This document shows, piece after piece, positions 54,238 to 61,592 of a stretch of 64,000 nucleotides of DNA. The DNA comes from Shouchella miscanthi. Lineage in GTDB: Bacteria > Bacillota > Bacilli > Bacillales > Bacillaceae_D. Position 1 is the stretch's first letter; each line of letters begins with the position of its first letter. The stretch covers positions 4,030,001-4,094,000 of the forward strand of contig NZ_CP042163.1 in assembly GCF_007725405.1 (NCBI RefSeq). Reading direction: 5' to 3'. The notes under the pieces were generated by a model. That model saw only the letters and a list, made by a program, of their open reading frames with translations, ran no database searches and was not told where the DNA came from. Made by a program: the position numbers and the translations under genes.

Positions 54238-56022
54238 TTATCGGCCTCCTTTTGCTCTCATCGTAGACACATGTCTCCGACCAAGTTCTGTGTCCATAAA
54301 TGGAGCTGTAATTCTTGCAATTTGTTTTCCTTCTAGGTGTACCGGAACCTCGACAGTTAACCGATCTTGTAAAGAGGATCGACTCAGAAAATCTGGCTGT
54401 TGACGGGCCATTAAATGTTGTTCTAACCGGTCAACTCCACGACCTAAGAAATTCCCCCCTTGAATCGTAGGCAACGACAACGCATTCGTTAACGCCCGCT
54501 CAATAACAGGTAAGTCCCCTTCTACAGAGTCTTTAATCGGCCCTCCGAAATTTAAGCGGTGAATGTCTTGCAGTGGCCCTTCCTTTGCTGGAGAAAACGG
54601 GAGAAAATCACGAATCTTTCCTGCCACATTTGAAATGGCACTCGTGACCGACCCAATTGCACTGGTAATACCTTGAGCAATACTTGTGACGATGTTACGG
54701 CCTGCATCTCGGAACCGACCGATAAAGCCCATAACCGTTTGGAATGCACGTTGAATGCCATTTGAGATTGCGCTTCGTATCGCTGTCATGGCTGTCGTTA
54801 CACTCGTACGAACTGCATTAAAAATGGACAGAAAGGTCGTTCTAATTGCATTAAGACCCGCTGACACTGCAGAGCTTGCAGCCGAAATACCTGTTGTAAT
54901 GAAGTTTCGAATAAACGAAATAACTGACGTCACGACTGAGCGAACTGCATTGAATACCGTCATGAAGATCGTTCGAATCGTGTTTAAGATTGTCGTGACA
55001 ACCGTTTGAACAGCTGTCATCCCAGTCGATATAAGATTCCGTATAAATGTCATTACGGTTGTAACAACTAATCGAATAGCATTGAATTGCTCTTGGAAGT
55101 ATGATTGGATACCTACTAAAGCTGTCAAGAAAAGTGTCGATATCCATGTCCACATGCTTTTAAACACACCTTGCAAACTTTTAAATAACGTACTGGCTAC
55201 CTTTACAATTTTCCCAATTAGTACGAGCTGCACTAAATTCCAAATCGCTTCTAACGCACCGAAGAATAATTGTTTTATCCCTTCCCACATTAAGGAGAAA
55301 TCCCCCGTAAATAAGCCAGCAAAGGTTTTAATTAATCCCATAATGATGTCGAGTGCACCAGAGATTACGCCTTTAATATTTCCCCACACTTGCTGAATCA
55401 ACGCAGCCACAAACGGCCACACAAACTTCATTAAGGCTAAAATCCCGTTCATAATAGGCTCAATAATACTGAGTATAAAGTTAAATACATTTGAAACAGC
55501 TTCCATGACTTGTGCGCCATGCTCATCCCAAAACTGCTTAATTGTCGCCAGTTTTTCAGCTACAAATGAAGCAATCACGCTAACGACCGTTTGAATAACA
55601 GACTGAATCGTCTGCCACACTTGAATGACGCCGTTTTTAAATGTTTCATTCGTATTCCATAGATACATGAAGCCTGCTGCAAGAGCGGCAATGGCGGCGG
55701 TGACTGCAAGGACTGGCCCTATAAAAGAGGCTACAGATGTTCCTAAAGTTATAAAGGCAACCTTTATAAAGTCAATGACTGCTTTAAAACTTGTAAAAGC
55801 TTCCTTTACTGCCACAATACTTAATAATAATCCACCAAAACCTGTCAAAAGACTAGCCAAGAATCCTCCCCAATCAGCCTCTCCTATTTTTTGAGTAATT
55901 GTTCCAAAGGACTCTGCAATTTTAGTTAAATTCTTTTGTAAATCTTCTAAAGCCTTACCATGTTTTTTAACGTCATCAAAGTCTAGTGTTAAGCCTGCAG
56001 ATTGTCCAATTTGAACTGCCAT
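54238..56022 (-). CDS. Tail tape measure protein
   Basis: A 594-residue tape measure protein: short N-terminal helix, several hydrophobic stretches (about 60-125), and a long helical part with repeated units of type FNAVRSVVTSVISFIRN and SAVSAGLNAIRT between about 310 and 440. By the usual rule of about 0.15 nm per residue the tail would be short, near 90 nm. ATG 56022 overlaps the stop of the frameshifted tail chaperone (TAATG) with GGAAAGGAGG upstream. Confidence 0.85.
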   Translation of the reverse strand: MAVQIGQSAGLTLDFDDVKKHGKALEDLQKNLTKIAESFGTITQKIGEADWGGFLASLLTGFGGLLLSIVAVKEAFTSFKAVIDFIKVAFITLGTSVASFIGPVLAVTAAIAALAAGFMYLWNTNETFKNGVIQVWQTIQSVIQTVVSVIASFVAEKLATIKQFWDEHGAQVMEAVSNVFNFILSIIEPIMNGILALMKFVWPFVAALIQQVWGNIKGVISGALDIIMGLIKTFAGLFTGDFSLMWEGIKQLFFGALEAIWNLVQLVLIGKIVKVASTLFKSLQGVFKSMWTWISTLFLTALVGIQSYFQEQFNAIRLVVTTVMTFIRNLISTGMTAVQTVVTTILNTIRTIFMTVFNAVRSVVTSVISFIRNFITTGISAASSAVSAGLNAIRTTFLSIFNAVRTSVTTAMTAIRSAISNGIQRAFQTVMGFIGRFRDAGRNIVTSIAQGITSAIGSVTSAISNVAGKIRDFLPFSPAKEGPLQDIHRLNFGGPIKDSVEGDLPVIERALTNALSLPTIQGGNFLGRGVDRLEQHLMARQQPDFLSRSSLQDRLTVEVPVHLEGKQIARITAPFMDTELGRRHVSTMRAKGGR

Positions 56023-56707
56023 TATATTCCTCCTTTCCATTTTTTCGATTCTTCATTCATTTTGTCTTGATCCCATTCAGCCATGCTTCGATTCTTTTTA
56101 TCTTGTAAGAACCGTTGAAATGCACTATCTTCAGGTAATCCTCTAACAAACACTAAGAACCGTCTCCATGAGAGACGGTTCTCAAATCCCTCTTGAGTTA
56201 AATGAATGCGATAAAACCTGTAAAAGTCAGCCTCTAATGCGGCCCACCCCCAAATAATTATCCGTGAATCTTGGTTTTTTTTTGTGTTTTTGATGATTGA
56301 GCACTTGTACCTTTAACGTCATAACCCCATAGTTTCATAATGTCTGGAACGATATGTTGAAACACAAAATTCACTCCAGCTTTTGATTGTTCTAAGTGGC
56401 TGAGAAAAGCTTTTCCTAGCATTAGTTCAATAAACTCATACATCTTTTCTTCTGGTACCGACATTTGTGTTTTTCCTTTTACCTTCTGCACACAATGTCG
56501 GAAATAGAAGGTAGCAAATTGGAAAGGCATTTCAGTTGGAATCTCAAAATACTCACCAGCAAATTTGACGTATTGATGCTTTTGTTCATTTAACTGTTCA
56601 GCCAGTGCATCGTCATAGTCAGCTACTAATTGCTCTTGTTGGATTTCCGCTAGCTCTTCCACCTTTTGATCTAGAAGTTCTAAACGTTCTTCTCTATTAT
56701 TCGCCAC
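56022..56707 (-). CDS. Tail assembly chaperone gpGT, made by -1 frameshift
   Basis: A -1 slip at the A9 run near 56275-56283 would join the first 144 residues of the chaperone gpG to a further 84 residues in the -1 frame, ending at TAA 56022-56024. That second frame, starting NQDSRIIIWGWAALEADFYR, has no start of its own near its beginning but is coding-like, with W/R/F-rich helices (NRLSWRRFLVFVRG). A shifted chaperone before the tape measure gene is one of the most conserved traits of long-tailed phages. The G:GT ratio sets tail assembly. Confidence 0.8.
56258..56707 (-). CDS. Tail assembly chaperone gpG
   Basis: The unshifted product is about 149 residues, helical and acidic at first (EERLELLDQKVEELAEIQQEQ), and ends right after the slippery run with TKIHG. 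A GTG at 56707 is taken as start because it sits 10-12 bases after GGAGGAG; the longer frame to 56716 starts inside that site. It overlaps the end of the tail tube gene. Confidence 0.75.
   Translation of the reverse strand: MANNREERLELLDQKVEELAEIQQEQLVADYDDALAEQLNEQKHQYVKFAGEYFEIPTEMPFQFATFYFRHCVQKVKGKTQMSVPEEKMYEFIELMLGKAFLSHLEQSKAGVNFVFQHIVPDIMKLWGYDVKGTSAQSSKTQKKTKIHG
56275..56283 (-). other. -1 ribosomal frameshift site
   Basis: Minus-strand sequence CAC-A9-CC; in the gpG frame it reads CAA AAA AAA ACC, so the heptamer A AAA AAA is in the right phase for a -1 slip. Nine A in a row also fits known tail-chaperone slip sites. Confidence 0.75.
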
Positions 56708-57125
56708 CAGGAGCACTCTCCTCCGTAATCGCTTCTTTTGTATTTACACGGAATTCGCCTGAAAAAGTATATACCCCCTCAGACACTGAACCCTCTTCTT
56801 CATAGGTAGTAAAAAATCCAGTAAGCGCATAGCCTGAACCAGTAGAGTCAGTGTGCTTAATAACCGCTTCTTGACCTAGTTCCGAGACGCGTTTTAATTC
56901 CGATTGTCCATCATCATCTAGAAGAGCAATCCCTTCCATTGATACGGTTTCACCTACAGACGCGGCAATAAATTTTTGACGAAAAACGCCCCCACCATCA
57001 ACCGTGTCACCTAAACCGGTCACATCCGCTTCTTCAACTTCTAGTGAATGTGTAAAGGACGTTAGCTTTGCCACCACTTGTTCATTTACTTCTACTCGTG
57101 TTCCTGCAAACTTCTTTTCAGCCAT
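56697..57125 (-). CDS. Major tail (tube) protein
   Basis: A 142-residue phage tail tube protein: FAGTRVEVNEQVVAKLTSFT, then EVEEADVTGLGD and a C-terminal beta-strand region YTFSGEFRVNT. Size, order and the Gly-rich middle fit siphophage major tail proteins. It is the first gene of the operon, with GGAGGAG before the ATG, and it is preceded by the leader and SOS box region. Confidence 0.75.
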   Translation of the reverse strand: MAEKKFAGTRVEVNEQVVAKLTSFTHSLEVEEADVTGLGDTVDGGGVFRQKFIAASVGETVSMEGIALLDDDGQSELKRVSELGQEAVIKHTDSTGSGYALTGFFTTYEEEGSVSEGVYTFSGEFRVNTKEAITEESAPGGE

Positions 57126-57153
57126 GTTAACTCCTCCATAATAAGTGAAATAC

Positions 57154-57200
57154 TATTCGTTATTGTTGGTGTGCCGGCACGAACGTATATTTAACGAATA
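57154..57200 (-). other. Inverted repeats in the tail operon leader
   Basis: TATTCGTTA (57154-57162) pairs with TAACGAATA (57192-57200), enclosing the palindrome GTGCCGGCAC (57171-57180). On the minus strand this lies 30 bases before the first tail gene and could form an RNA structure or an operator. Confidence 0.4.
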
Positions 57201-57246
57201 ATGTAGCTAGATACTAGATGTTTTGCTACAACTCTACTTTAATATA

Positions 57247-57260
57247 AGAACACACGTTCT
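57247..57260. promoter_or_regulatory. LexA (SOS) box between the tail operon and a DUF4429 gene
   Basis: AGAACACACGTTCT contains the full GAAC-N4-GTTC core of the Bacillus LexA site (CGAACRNRYGTTYC) with matching inner bases R-N-R-Y. On the minus strand it lies just before a -10-like TATATT for the tail operon. Confidence 0.6.
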
Positions 57261-57264
57261 GTTT

Positions 57265-57291
57265 TGCCGATTTTCTGCCACGTTTATGCCA
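57265..57291. promoter_or_regulatory. Three 11-bp-spaced direct repeats
   Basis: TGCC(A/G) occurs at 57265, 57276 and 57287, exactly one helical turn apart, each within TT-N-TGCC-type units. Right behind the LexA box and before the tail promoter they look like tandem activator sites, perhaps for the ArpU-type protein. Confidence 0.45.
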
Positions 57292-57342
57292 CTTATCTAT
57301 GTTAAACTCTTAAATAAAGATATTTAGAAAGGACGATTCTTC

Positions 57343-58203
57343 ATGTCACAAACTTTTAAAGGCTCTCGATCGACCCTAACCATTGAGGACGACAAACTAA
57401 TTATTAAACACAATAAAATAAAAAGCTTAGGTGGTGGCGCTCGAAAAGAGATCGTTATTCCCTTTAATGAGCTCGAAAATGTTATCATTAGAAAACCAGG
57501 AATTGTTTCAGGATTTTGTTATCTTCAACGCAAAGGTGCCTCTCCAGATATATCAAGATTTCAAGCAACAAACGATGAATTCTCTATAGTACTTACTTTT
57601 TCTTACCATTACAAACGATTTTTAAAAGCAAAGAAACTTATTGAGACCAAATTAGAAAACGTTGACACCGCTTCAGAGTCAGAGCTTGATCGTATTTACC
57701 ACGCTCTTATTTCGGATCCAGATCAGTCTATTAAATTTGCTGGCTATAATGGAAGCTTAGAAATTACAAGAGACAACGTTACAATTTTATACAATGGATT
57801 TCTTCATAGTGGCGGCCGCGGTCAGAAAACCATTCACATAAAAGAAATTAATAGTATATCAATATCGAGAGAAGCCATCGTTAGCGGGAAAATTCAGCTT
57901 CACTACAATGGGTTTCAAGATAGAAGGAATGGAATACTTGCTTCTGCAGCAAATGAACTAAGTATTACAAACATTAACGAGTACAATCGTTTCTTACAGG
58001 CAAAAGAACTTATTGAACGGATTAAACATTACCATGACTCATATAATGAAACTGGTTATGACAATAGCTACAACCAATATGCCGAACCTGTGCATACTCC
58101 CCGCTCTACCGCAGACGAACTTCGAGAGTTTAAATCGCTTTTAGACGAAGGTATTATTACGGAAGAAGAATTTGAACAAAAGAAAGCGCAGTTACTTCGC
58201 TAA
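57343..58203 (+). CDS. DUF4429-SHOCT protein, copy 1
   Basis: This 286-residue protein has two PH-like DUF4429 domains (about 1-110 and 130-225; SLGGGARKEIVIPFNELENV in the first) and a C-terminal SHOCT domain (STADELREFKSLLDEGII..EEFEQKKAQLLR). It is not a standard phage protein and its function is unknown. It is divergent from the tail operon and shares its intergenic SOS box. A paralogue lies at 60199-61080. Confidence 0.75.
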   Translation: MSQTFKGSRSTLTIEDDKLIIKHNKIKSLGGGARKEIVIPFNELENVIIRKPGIVSGFCYLQRKGASPDISRFQATNDEFSIVLTFSYHYKRFLKAKKLIETKLENVDTASESELDRIYHALISDPDQSIKFAGYNGSLEITRDNVTILYNGFLHSGGRGQKTIHIKEINSISISREAIVSGKIQLHYNGFQDRRNGILASAANELSITNINEYNRFLQAKELIERIKHYHDSYNETGYDNSYNQYAEPVHTPRSTADELREFKSLLDEGIITEEEFEQKKAQLLR

Positions 58204-58211
58204 TGAATTGA

Positions 58212-58487
58212 GAGGCTGGGACATAACTAAAAGTAGTATTTGAAAAGACGAATAGTTTAAAATATGCTGAGTAGCACCGCTACAGGAGAATCGTTCGCTT
58301 TCCGGGGACACGGCCTCAGCCTCCTCCGTGGAAAACCCGCCACTCCAGAGTCTTCAGACACGTGCTGATCCCCCAGGAGTCTTCCGATTCTCCTTCCGCC
58401 AATTTTCATATAAAACAAACGACGAACGTTCCTATTTTCAGGAATGTTCGTCATTTTGGTCTGTCTATCTACTTTTGTCCCAGCCTC
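58212..58487. repeat. 276-bp repeat with terminal inverted repeats (MITE-like)
   Basis: The ends are GAGGCTGGGACATAAC..AAAGTAG and CTACTTTTGTCCCAGCCTC, imperfect inverted repeats of about 19-25 bases. The centre is GC-richer (TTCGCTTTCCGGGGACACGG..) and resembles repeats scattered in Bacillaceae chromosomes, with inner arms GGAGAATCG/CGATTCTCC. Near the right end GACGAACGTTCCT/AGGAATGTTCGTC forms a further hairpin. No protein is convincing in it. Confidence 0.65.
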
Positions 58488-58559
58488 TTTCCTACGTTTA
58501 GTCAATAGGGTTTTTATAATAATTCTGATGATGTTATTTTTAAATCTAGGCATAGGAAA

Positions 58560-60030
58560 TAAACCTTATCCCTGTCTATTTTTAAATAAGGTTCCTATGG
58601 TATACTACAGTTATTGGTCCATTGAGACCGCGTGCGAGTAATCGTACTCTGTATGATTCCTAGCCATGGAATACATACACTTTATGAGCTTGTTCATACA
58701 AGCGACAACGGCAACCTTGTCCTTCTTGGGGGTAGGTTGCTTTTTTAATTTGTAATAATACTCGACAATATGATTAGGAGCTGCTTTCTGCTGGCGGATC
58801 ATGTTCCGAATGATGAGATATAAAATCTTTCTCCCTTTGGGATTTCCACGTTTATTAATATGGTCTTGTCCATGATATTTGCCAGATTGATATCTGCGGA
58901 TATCAATTCCCACGAAGGCGTTCACTTTTTTGTGATTTGAGAAGCGGGACAGATCACCAAGTTCCCCCATCACAAGAGCTGCACTAATTTCTCCAATACC
59001 AGGTACGCTAAGAAATAAATCAAACTCAGGAAGGTTTTTGGCCTCCTCGATCAGTTCTTTAGATACGCGTTCTTTTTCTTCTAAAAGATGAAGAAGCTGA
59101 CGCGCATAGTATCGTACCTTTTGAGTTTGAACACTCTCTGTAGAGACGGCTGGGTAAGAAGAGTGAGCGTAGCTCATGATCTCGACTGCTTTCTGTTTTG
59201 CGCGATTCTGTGAAATGTTTTTTAACGTATGATTGATGAGCTGATTTTTAATTTTTGTGATACTCGACCTTAAAACAAGATCGGGATGAGGAAAGAGCGC
59301 AATCAGACTTAAAGCGTAAGGTGTAATTCGACTCGAGAAAAATTGTTCAAGCTCTGGGAAACTAAGCTGGAGTGCATTGTGTAGATACATACGCATCCGT
59401 TTAATTTCCTCTTCAATCTCTTGATAAAAACGCGAGAGGTCACGCAGATGTTGATAGATGATGGATTGCGTTTGATTTTCCTCTCTTCTGTGAAGGGAAT
59501 GAGACTGAGCTAATAAGTGGGCATCGTGTTTGTCGGTTTTCCAGCTTCTGAGTGTCCCTTGCTCAAGCTGTTTTTTAGCCTCTAACGGATTAAGAATACA
59601 GTAACGTAAAGCATTCCTTTGGCAAAACGTCTCCACTGGTTTAGAATAAATCCCTGTGGCTTCAAAGACAACGGTCACACTACCTGGAAGGGTCTGAATG
59701 TGATCGAATAGCTGTTGAAATCCTAGTTGATTATGAGCAATTTCTTCTTCGTACAAACATCTTTGGTCTTGATAAATGACCGAGTAACTTTTCCCCATTG
59801 ATACATCTAAAGCGACTACAAACTCCATCATTGTTCCTCTTTTCATTTAGCATTGAAAGGTCTTCACTTAATCATTCCGATTCTAATTTCCTCTACACGA
59901 GCTCAATGGCCCCAACATACTTAAACCTGATTCAGTAATGAAAGTGAAGAAGCTCGGTTTTTAATACGGATTCTAGATCCTTGAGGCTTAGGTCGAGCTT
60001 TCTTTCACCTCTCACTATACGCCTAAACGA
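58560..60030 (-). mobile_element. IS110-family insertion sequence (approximate ends)
   Basis: The element consists of the transposase gene, a 5' non-coding part of roughly 190 bases and a short 3' end. IS110 elements often lack clear inverted repeats and target duplications, so the limits given are estimates. Confidence 0.55.
58611..59846 (-). CDS. IS110-family DEDD transposase
   Basis: A 411-residue recombinase: N-terminal RuvC-like DEDD domain with ALDVSMGKSY, FEATGIYSKP and KTDKHDAHLLAQSHS, a central coiled coil, and the C-terminal Tnp20-type domain with LSVPGIGEISAALVMGELGD and FVGIDIRRYQSGKYHG. It looks complete, so the element may be active. In this family the transposase is guided by a bridge RNA encoded in the non-coding end. 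It sits between two DUF4429-SHOCT paralogues. Confidence 0.9.
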   Translation of the reverse strand: MKRGTMMEFVVALDVSMGKSYSVIYQDQRCLYEEEIAHNQLGFQQLFDHIQTLPGSVTVVFEATGIYSKPVETFCQRNALRYCILNPLEAKKQLEQGTLRSWKTDKHDAHLLAQSHSLHRREENQTQSIIYQHLRDLSRFYQEIEEEIKRMRMYLHNALQLSFPELEQFFSSRITPYALSLIALFPHPDLVLRSSITKIKNQLINHTLKNISQNRAKQKAVEIMSYAHSSYPAVSTESVQTQKVRYYARQLLHLLEEKERVSKELIEEAKNLPEFDLFLSVPGIGEISAALVMGELGDLSRFSNHKKVNAFVGIDIRRYQSGKYHGQDHINKRGNPKGRKILYLIIRNMIRQQKAAPNHIVEYYYKLKKQPTPKKDKVAVVACMNKLIKCMYSMARNHTEYDYSHAVSMDQ

Positions 60031-60035
60031 AAAAT
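59870..60035 (-). ncRNA. Candidate IS110 bridge RNA
   Basis: The stretch upstream of the transposase can fold: arms around GTGAAGAAGCTCG (59944-59956) and CGAGCTTTCTTTCAC (59994-60008) enclose a 37-base loop. Known IS110-group bridge RNAs are encoded at this place and have stems with large internal loops that pair with target and donor. Placement and limits are inferred. Confidence 0.4.
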
Positions 60036-60072
60036 AGTGGGTAAGATTCATCCGTCGATGATCTTACCCACT
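60036..60072 (-). terminator. Hairpin/terminator at the IS110 left side
   Basis: Arms AGTGGGTAAGATTCATC and GATGATCTTACCCACT pair with one bulge; on the minus strand ATTTTTCG follows. It would stop read-through from the flank into the transposase. Confidence 0.65.
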
Positions 60073-60198
60073 AATCTTAGTATGTTTTTTACAACAAGTG
60101 TCGAGATGTATTCAAACGCTCTACAGCCTCGTCTTTAAGAGGTTATACTATGTTAAACTACTCTAAACAATCATTTTATTGAGAAAGGACGACTCTTC

Positions 60199-61080
60199 AT
60201 GCCACACGTTTTTAAGGGAGCTCGATCGACTGTTACCGTTCATGATGACAAACTCATAATAAGGCACGGACGATTCAAGACGTTTGGCGGTGGTGCTCGA
60301 AAAGAGGTTATTCTGCCTCTTAATGAACTTGAAGATATGGTTTTTGAGAAGCCCGGTTTTTTTCCTGGTTTTTGCTATTTTCGACGTCTAGGAGCTTCAC
60401 CAAATCGAACGCGGCTTGAAGCAGCGAGTGATGAGTATACGGTTATGCTTCATTCTTCACAACATTATGTGCAACTTCAACAAGCAAAAAAACTCATTGA
60501 TGATAAACAAGCACACATTGAGCCTGCAACAGAGCTTGAAGTTGATCGCATGTTTGATCGTATCGTTATGGACTCCTCTCATTCCGTTGCTTTCGATGGT
60601 ATGTATGCTTCATTAGAATTAACTATGGAGACTGTCACCATTTCCTATAAACGCTTGCTTCCTTCTGGTAAGCCAAACACTACGATAATTTCTATATCGA
60701 CTATCGATTCCATTACATTATCAACTGACAATGCAGGAAACGGGCTTTTTCAAATTCATCACGATAGTCAGTCTTCAAGCAGTTTACATACAGGTACTAC
60801 AGAATTAAGTGAATTTCGTATTGGTAACATTAATGAATCTACTCGCTTCTCAAAAGCTAAAGAACTAATGGAACGACTAAACGTTCATTATAAAGCCAAT
60901 CATAAAATACGTTACGATCCAAACGTTGACACAAATGAAAGAAAGTATATAAATTATCCAAGATCTCCACTCACTCCCCGCTCTACCGCTGATGAACTTC
61001 GCGAGTTTAAAGCCCTTTTAGACGAGGGCATTATTACAGAAGAAGAGTTTGAACAGAAGAAAGCCCAGTTACTTCGCTAA
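60199..61080 (+). CDS. DUF4429-SHOCT protein, copy 2
   Basis: A 293-residue paralogue of the 57343-58203 product: MPHVFKGARSTVTVHDDKLI, two PH-like domains, and a SHOCT tail that is almost identical in the two copies (TPRSTADELREFK.LLDEGI). The upstream sequences are alike too (CTATGTTAAACT and GAAAGGACGA.TCTTCATG), so the pair arose by duplication, with the IS element and repeat now in between. Function unknown. Confidence 0.75.
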   Translation: MPHVFKGARSTVTVHDDKLIIRHGRFKTFGGGARKEVILPLNELEDMVFEKPGFFPGFCYFRRLGASPNRTRLEAASDEYTVMLHSSQHYVQLQQAKKLIDDKQAHIEPATELEVDRMFDRIVMDSSHSVAFDGMYASLELTMETVTISYKRLLPSGKPNTTIISISTIDSITLSTDNAGNGLFQIHHDSQSSSSLHTGTTELSEFRIGNINESTRFSKAKELMERLNVHYKANHKIRYDPNVDTNERKYINYPRSPLTPRSTADELREFKALLDEGIITEEEFEQKKAQLLR

Positions 61081-61086
61081 TGAAAT

Positions 61087-61118
61087 GAGCCCCTCGTTTG
61101 GATACGAGGGGCTTGCTT
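61087..61118. terminator. Bidirectional terminator
   Basis: Stem AGCCCCTCGT/ACGAGGGGCT with TTGCTTTT, between the convergent DUF4429-SHOCT copy 2 and arpU-like gene. Confidence 0.8.
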
Positions 61119-61119
61119 T

Positions 61120-61512
61120 TCACACGATGTAACCAGCTACGCCCATTAAATAATGAAGTTTCGCTAATGCTTTTGTTTTCAACCTGTAATACTGCCTCTC
61201 ACTAATCATCATTTCCATGTATACTTGATAATCAAAACGGTCCTCTTCTAAGTAACGTCGAACGATTAATTCTCTTTCTACTTCGGAAAGTCGGTTAATA
61301 CATTCCTGGATAACATCCAAAAATGCTTGACGTTCTGTTTGTTCTTGCTTCATTTCATCTTCTTGCTGCGTGAAAAAAGGTTTGCTACTCCCTGTTGAAA
61401 GTAGCGTGTACTGTGCAGTCACTTTTGGCATTTCGTCGTATGCAAGCGTAAGCTTATCTAAGTTATATTGTGCTAGCACTTGTTCTACTTTCTGCTTCTC
61501 TTCCTTTTGCAA
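61120..61512 (-). CDS. ArpU-family phage transcriptional regulator
   Basis: A 130-residue protein with a C-terminal sigma-region-4-like helix-turn-helix (ELIVRRYLEEDRFDYQVYMEMMISERQYYRLK). ArpU-type proteins act late in Gram-positive phage cycles to activate structural gene transcription. The start is TTG 61512, six bases after GGGGGG; the frame extends to 61536. It is transcribed in the tail direction but separated from the tail operon by the IS element and DUF4429 genes. Confidence 0.7.
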   Translation of the reverse strand: MQKEEKQKVEQVLAQYNLDKLTLAYDEMPKVTAQYTLLSTGSSKPFFTQQEDEMKQEQTERQAFLDVIQECINRLSEVERELIVRRYLEEDRFDYQVYMEMMISERQYYRLKTKALAKLHYLMGVAGYIV

Positions 61513-61560
61513 CGCAAGCCCCCCTTTACTTAGCAAAGAGAACCAATTCGTTAAAAATCA

Positions 61561-61592
61561 AAAAAGACGAAGTCATCACCTCGTCTTTTTTT
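61561..61592 (-). terminator. Terminator of the amidase gene
   Basis: Stem AAAAAGACGA/TCGTCTTTTT followed by T-run on the minus strand. Confidence 0.8.

Noticed and set aside
58257-58553. 98-codon minus-strand frame next to the IS element
   Set aside because: It lies inside the 276-bp repeat, has no ribosome-binding site and its translation looks like a random basic/Arg-rich frame.
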